From Deinococcus roseus (lineage in GTDB: Bacteria > Deinococcota > Deinococci > Deinococcales > Deinococcaceae), in contig NZ_BMOD01000003.1 in assembly GCF_014646895.1 (NCBI RefSeq), forward strand, positions 1 through 64,000: a stretch of 64,000 nucleotides of DNA, given 5' to 3'. Positions within the stretch are counted from its first letter, which is position 1; each line of letters begins with the position of its first letter. Shown here one piece after another: positions 60,160-64,000 of the stretch. Below the pieces are notes generated by a model. It was not told the origin of the DNA. It searched no databases and worked only from the letters and a program-made list of their open reading frames with translations. Both the position numbers and the translations under genes were made by a program.

Positions 60160-60744
60160 TCAGACTTCTGGGCCACCCTGGATGTCCATCACCAGCACAA
60201 AAACACAGGCAAGTTCGAAAGGGTTGGCATAAATGTGTTCCTGATCTGCTTCATAGAACAGGGTGTCCCCTTCATGGAGGGTGTATTCCAGACCATTCAA
60301 AACAGCCACCATGCTGCCCTGCTGAACCAGCAAATATTCCCTTGAGCCTCTGGCATGGGGGGTAAGGGGAAGGCCCCGGTAACCTGGGTCCAGGGTCACC
60401 TCAATCAGGGTGAGTTCATTGCGAGGCAGAACAGGGGAGAGAATGCGGCTTTTGACCCCAGGGCTGTGGTAAATGGCCTGCTGGTCTTTTTTCAGCAGGA
60501 ACACCCGGTCACTGCGCTCTTCTTCCAGAAAACGGGCAACAGTGGTGTCCAGACCTGCAGCAATGCGGCCCAGCATCACGATGGTGGGCACCTTCTGGCC
60601 GCGTTCCACATCGGAAAGCATGCTGCGGCTGATTCCTGCTTTCTCTGCCAGGGTTTCCAGGGTGATGCCTTTGCGAAGGCGCTCCCCCCGGATTCTGGCC
60701 CCCAGTTTCACCACATCCAGATCCTGCTGAGAGGGGTCGCTCAA
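60160..60744 (-). CDS. XRE-cupin transcriptional regulator
   Basis: A 194-residue regulator: HTH_3 domain (about 12-70) with TLETLAEKAGISRSMLSDVERG, then a cupin sensor (about 110-190) with PHARGSREYLLVQQGSM and LHEGDTLFYEADQEH. XRE-cupin proteins often control amino acid or polyamine catabolism. The start is TTG, in a TTGA overlap with the RidA stop and 6 nt after GAGGG; no ATG fits before the HTH. It most likely controls the ridA operon. Confidence 0.88.
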   Translation of the reverse strand: MSDPSQQDLDVVKLGARIRGERLRKGITLETLAEKAGISRSMLSDVERGQKVPTIVMLGRIAAGLDTTVARFLEEERSDRVFLLKKDQQAIYHSPGVKSRILSPVLPRNELTLIEVTLDPGYRGLPLTPHARGSREYLLVQQGSMVAVLNGLEYTLHEGDTLFYEADQEHIYANPFELACVFVLVMDIQGGPEV

Positions 60745-61151
60745 GGATGACCCTCAGGAAGGATGGCTTCCACTTCAATCTCCACCAGCATGTCCGGATT
60801 CACCAGGGCCTGAATGCCATACATGGCGGCCACGGGCCGGATGTCTCTGAAGAACTCTCCGTGTGCCCGGCCCACTTCTTCCCAGCGGGAAATGTCCGTG
60901 ACAAACATGCGGGTGCGCACCACATGCTTCAGGTCAATTCCAGCATTTTGCAAGGCGGTCTGGATGTTTTCCAGGGTCTGTCTGGTCTGCAGGTACATGT
61001 CTCCCACACCCACAATTTTCCCAGAACCATCTGGACGGGTGGCTGTGGTGCCTGCCACATGCACGATGTTCCCCACCCGCACCACGCGGGAGTAGCCAAT
61101 CACAGGTTCGAGGGGTGAACTGCCAGCATAATTGATTCGCTTATTCGCCAT
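60741..61151 (-). CDS. RidA-family protein
   Basis: A 136-residue RidA/YjgF/UK114 protein, trimers that hydrolyse reactive enamine or imine intermediates from amino acid metabolism. Motifs: VGNIVHVAGTTATRPDG, LENIQTALQNAGIDLKHVVRTRMFVTD and LVEIEVEAILPEG. The start at 61151 fits the family N-terminus; an ATG ten codons upstream is possible. No clear ribosome-binding site. Its stop overlaps the XRE-cupin start, suggesting that regulator controls imine detoxification. Confidence 0.88.
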   Translation of the reverse strand: MANKRINYAGSSPLEPVIGYSRVVRVGNIVHVAGTTATRPDGSGKIVGVGDMYLQTRQTLENIQTALQNAGIDLKHVVRTRMFVTDISRWEEVGRAHGEFFRDIRPVAAMYGIQALVNPDMLVEIEVEAILPEGHP

Positions 61152-61213
61152 AGAGGAATTGTTCCACAATAAGGGAATCATGGCAAGCCCTGCAAACTGG
61201 TTATGCTGAAAAC

Positions 61214-62011
61214 ATGTCCCTTCGCTTCCTGTATCCTGCTGTGCCTTTTGATCTGAAACATGTCGATGACCAATATGAACAGGAACAGGATCTGGCCAGA
61301 AGCCTGAACCTTTCCACCTCCAGAATTTCCTTTGAAGATCTGCTGGAAGGTGTTCTGAAAACCTCTCCTGCTGTTCCTGAAAATGAACTTCTGCTTTATC
61401 GGGGTTGGATGCTGTCTGAAAAACAATATGCAGTGCTGAATCAGCTGGTTCAACACGAAGGCAGGAGACTGCTGACCTCTCCAGAGCACTACAGGCTCAC
61501 CCACCACCTTCCTGAATGGTACCCTGCCTTGCAGGACTTCACCCCGGAAACCCGCTTTTTCGATACACCAGAAGACGCCATCGATGGGCTGCAGGATGTG
61601 AAATGGCCTGCTTATTTTGTGAAGGACTGGGTCAAATCCCTTTCCACAGGCCATGGTCCTGTTGCACACACCCTGGAAGAAATCACCTTGATTGCTGTCC
61701 AGATGGTGCAATATCGGGGTGAAATTGAAGGGGGTCTATGCATCCGGTGTTTTGAAGACCTGCTGCCAGACACCGAGGAACGTTACTTTGTGGTACAAGG
61801 ACAGCCTTACTCCAGAGCCGGATCCATCCCAGAACCTGTCCAGGTGGCAGCACAACACATCTCCACCCCTTTCTTCTCTGTGGATGTGGTTCAGCATGCA
61901 GAGGGTCGCCTGAGGATCATGGAACTGGGAGATGGGCAGGTCAGCGACCTGAAACACTGGACCCTGCAGGACTTTCAGCCTGTTTTGCAAGCCCTTTCCA
62001 GCCTGAGCTGA
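61214..62011 (+). CDS. ATP-grasp protein (R2K-type, DUF4343-like)
   Basis: A 265-residue protein that looks like an R2K-clade ATP-grasp domain. Supporting segments are WPAYFVKDWVKSLSTG (nucleotide-binding lysines), EGGLCIRCFEDL and LRIMELGDGQVSDLK (metal-binding end). R2K members carry out amide or ester ligations, often in phage or natural-product settings. A TATGCT box 6 nt before the ATG suggests a leaderless transcript. Neighbouring RidA and PhyH genes give no firm pathway. Confidence 0.7.
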   Translation: MSLRFLYPAVPFDLKHVDDQYEQEQDLARSLNLSTSRISFEDLLEGVLKTSPAVPENELLLYRGWMLSEKQYAVLNQLVQHEGRRLLTSPEHYRLTHHLPEWYPALQDFTPETRFFDTPEDAIDGLQDVKWPAYFVKDWVKSLSTGHGPVAHTLEEITLIAVQMVQYRGEIEGGLCIRCFEDLLPDTEERYFVVQGQPYSRAGSIPEPVQVAAQHISTPFFSVDVVQHAEGRLRIMELGDGQVSDLKHWTLQDFQPVLQALSSLS

Positions 62012-62014
62012 ACC

Positions 62015-63094
62015 TCAATCCTCATCCTTCAGGGTGGGATCGATGGGCATCTCACCCATCATGCCTGCTTCCATGTCACCCATCATGCGGGTGCTCACAC
62101 CTGCTGCAGATTTGCGTTCTTCTGAACTGAGCAGGGCTGCACAGGGGGTTCCAAATCTGGGCTTTGCAAACGGCAGGTGTGTGTCCCCACGGGCCAGAAT
62201 GTGCGAACTGTTGGACATGCCTGTGATGGGATCTCTGGCAGCAACGCTGTCATCTGCTCCCCACTGGGTGAAAGACCTCGCATTGCAGTAGTGGCCCACA
62301 AAAGAGCGCCTGAAACGGTCCAGGGTCATGTTTTTCTTGCTGCGGTGCAAAACGTGCCCGCCAAAGAACACCACATCCCCTGCTCTGGCAGACACCAGAA
62401 GCTGGTCATACCGATTGGCAATCCGGGCCAGGTCGTTTTCCTCATCGTTGGGGTTGCTGACCCCGCCCACTTCAAACGTTCCTGCCAGATCCCGCTGCCC
62501 AAAGCCATACTGTCCAGACACTGGAGGATAAATGGGTTCCTGCTGGCTGCCTTTTGAGAACCACATGGCCCCGTTGTATTCGTCCACATCATCAATGGCC
62601 ATCCAGGCTCCACAAAGGGTGTCCGGTTCGGTGGGAATGTAATAACTGTCCTGATGCCAGCCCTGACCGGGTTTTCCTGGTCCCTTGATGAACAGCATGC
62701 TTTGCAAGGCCAGAATGTCCGGCCCAATCAATGCCTCCAGCACATCCAGCACACCAGGATGCAGCAAATACCGCTCATGCAGTTCCAGTTTGCGGTGCAG
62801 CATGTGGATGCGCAAAAAATACGCGGCTTTCTCTTCTGGTGAAAGGTGCTCAGGGGGTGCTTCCAGTTCCTGCTGGGTGGTCCCGGTGTGCCGGGAGGGG
62901 TCCCAGTCCGCTGTTCTTTCCCGCTGTTCCGGGAGTTTGCCCTGCATCAAATCTGCGGTGTGTTGCTGCAGTTCCTGCACCTCAAGAGGGGAGAGGAGAC
63001 CCCGCACCACCAGAAAGCCCTGTTCCCGAAAAGTGCGAAACTCCTGAACCGATACCCGGTATTTCTGGTGGGTGATGGGAGCCGTCAAAGACAT
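62015..63094 (-). CDS. Phytanoyl-CoA dioxygenase (PhyH) family protein
   Basis: A 359-residue non-heme Fe(II)/2-oxoglutarate dioxygenase. Iron ligands are H147 and D149 in GQGWHQDSYY and probably H250 in FFGGHVLHRS, with an arginine in the following RFRRS to bind 2-oxoglutarate. It probably hydroxylates an unknown small molecule. The C-terminal 60 residues end in a Met/acidic tail. AGGAGG lies before the ATG at 63094; the frame runs open to 63412 but has no start signal. It is convergent with the ATP-grasp gene (3-bp gap). Confidence 0.88.
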   Translation of the reverse strand: MSLTAPITHQKYRVSVQEFRTFREQGFLVVRGLLSPLEVQELQQHTADLMQGKLPEQRERTADWDPSRHTGTTQQELEAPPEHLSPEEKAAYFLRIHMLHRKLELHERYLLHPGVLDVLEALIGPDILALQSMLFIKGPGKPGQGWHQDSYYIPTEPDTLCGAWMAIDDVDEYNGAMWFSKGSQQEPIYPPVSGQYGFGQRDLAGTFEVGGVSNPNDEENDLARIANRYDQLLVSARAGDVVFFGGHVLHRSKKNMTLDRFRRSFVGHYCNARSFTQWGADDSVAARDPITGMSNSSHILARGDTHLPFAKPRFGTPCAALLSSEERKSAAGVSTRMMGDMEAGMMGEMPIDPTLKDED

Positions 63095-63284
63095 GAAAAC
63101 CTCCTGTGGAATCTTGAAGGCATTGTGCCCAATTTTTCCCTGCAGGGGAATGCCCATGATTTTGAAAAACATATCCAGAATTGACCTTGTTGCATGGATC
63201 AACGAAAGAAGAAACTTGTGGTGAAACCCCGAGCTCCAAAAACATCCACCCAGAAGACAACCGCTTGTTCTTCTGTCAAAGGCT

Positions 63285-64000
63285 TTAAAACTCCACCTGC
63301 ACCAGCCGGGAAAGGGGAATGGACTTTCCTGATCGGGCCTGCTCTCGCACCTCTCGGGGTGAAAATCCATATGCAGATTTGAACCGTCTGGAAAAATGAA
63401 ACGGGCTGGCAAAACCCAGCAGGTGACTGATCTCCGAAAAACGGTAATTGGTGCGCGTCACCAGCACCAGTGCCCGGTCCAGCCTGACAAGCCTCACCCA
63501 TTCCAGCGGCGGATGTCCAGTGTGCGTTTTGAACAGGCGACACAGGTACTCAGGGGTGATGTTCGCGATCCGGGCCAGTTCTTTCAGGGTGAACGGATGG
63601 GCAGGGTTCTGTTCCAGGGTGTCATGCACCTGCTTCATGACCTGTTCCAGGGTGCGCGGCCATTTCTGGTAGGAGCGCCTGAGGGTGGTCTGGCCTGTCA
63701 CAAAAGCCGTCAACATCAACTCCAAGACAGCTTTGATCTGCTCTTCACTGGCCGTTTCCACACAGGCCAGAAGGTGCTCGAAGAGGGGAACCAGAATGCT
63801 GGAACTGTCTATGGCGCACATCCTGGGCCACCCTTCTGCAGGAAGCCAGGATGCAGGCACCTCCTCGATCTGGAAATGAACATAGGCATGTCGGGTGTGG
63901 TGGTCAGGATCCCAGGCAAAAAAATCTGTGCTTCCAGCCTGGCACAACAGCAGGGTTCCAGGAGGCAATTCAAGCAATTTTGACCCAGACAGGTACTGGG
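63285..64000 (-). CDS. AraC-family regulator (partial, N-terminus cut)
   Basis: The frame is open through the right edge of the window, so the start is missing; a TTG at 63977 is unlikely to be the start because coding sequence continues upstream (QYLSGSK). What remains is a cupin-like sensor (LPPGTLLLCQAG, HAYVHFQIEEVPASW) and a complete C-terminal double HTH (FTLKELARIANITPEYLCRLFK, SEISHLLGFASPFHFSRRFK). Placed upstream of the PhyH gene on the same strand, it may control it. Ligand unknown. Confidence 0.88.
   Translation of the reverse strand, partial: QYLSGSKLLELPPGTLLLCQAGSTDFFAWDPDHHTRHAYVHFQIEEVPASWLPAEGWPRMCAIDSSSILVPLFEHLLACVETASEEQIKAVLELMLTAFVTGQTTLRRSYQKWPRTLEQVMKQVHDTLEQNPAHPFTLKELARIANITPEYLCRLFKTHTGHPPLEWVRLVRLDRALVLVTRTNYRFSEISHLLGFASPFHFSRRFKSAYGFSPREVREQARSGKSIPLSRLVQVEF

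Noticed and set aside
62015..63412. Longer PhyH reading frame to 63412
   Set aside because: The upstream 106 codons have no start signal and do not resemble the family; AGGAGG marks the start at 63094.
1..64000. CRISPR arrays, tRNA or rRNA genes
   Set aside because: No regularly spaced repeats, cloverleaf-like sequence or rRNA segment was recognised by eye; a tRNAscan or CRISPR search would settle it.

Overview
The window looks like part of a Deinococcus genome. The evidence is a bacteriophytochrome with its own heme oxygenase, an XPB-Bax1 helicase-nuclease pair, many probable leaderless genes (a TANNNT box 5-7 nt before ATG), and a 14/17 match to the radiation/desiccation response motif. 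The GC content is fairly high and most gene pairs in operons overlap by ATGA. A parAB locus flanked by three near-identical large palindromes suggests a secondary replicon (megaplasmid or second chromosome) or an integrated partition locus. The assignment to Deinococcus is inference from gene content; no rRNA or marker gene is present.

Layout. 1-9 kb is signalling: the tail of an unknown gene, an OmpR-type two-component pair, a diguanylate cyclase, and a red-light operon on the minus strand (bphO heme oxygenase, bphP bacteriophytochrome, a single-domain receiver, a receiver-PAS-histidine kinase). 9-15 kb is cell envelope and stress: a secreted protein, an ExbB/ExbD motor with an unusual long Ser/Thr-rich partner, and two paralogous glycine-zipper stress proteins. 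15-20.5 kb is a phosphotransferase (PTS) cluster: HPr and a DeoR-type regulator divergent from a short enzyme I, a DhaM-like EIIA and a glucose/GlcNAc-type EIICBA. 20.5-24.2 kb holds a LodA/LodB quinoprotein oxidase pair and a DUF3105 lipoprotein. 24.4-31.2 kb holds a MalT-like regulator, a dihydrolipoyl dehydrogenase, a small membrane protein and the Bax1-XPB pair.

31.4-36 kb has an MbnP/MbnH-like copper or tryptophan-oxidation operon divergent from a DJ-1/AraC regulator and a membrane DJ-1 protein. Then come a SWIM-SNF2 helicase, a DUF4384 protein and a CUT2 sugar ABC transporter with a divergent AraC regulator (40-45 kb). 45.2-54.9 kb is a more mosaic region: a decayed IS5-family transposase, a 1372-residue PA14 lipoprotein with an AT-richer middle, a LacI regulator, a GH26 mannanase-like lipoprotein and a GH16 glucanase-like lipoprotein. 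This points to plant or microbial polysaccharide use together with the ABC and PTS importers.

55-64 kb has BON-domain and hypothetical genes, parAB with its palindromes, an HD nucleotidase, an aldo/keto reductase, a RidA/XRE-cupin pair, an ATP-grasp protein, a PhyH-type dioxygenase and an AraC regulator cut by the window end. No rRNA, tRNA or CRISPR array was recognised.
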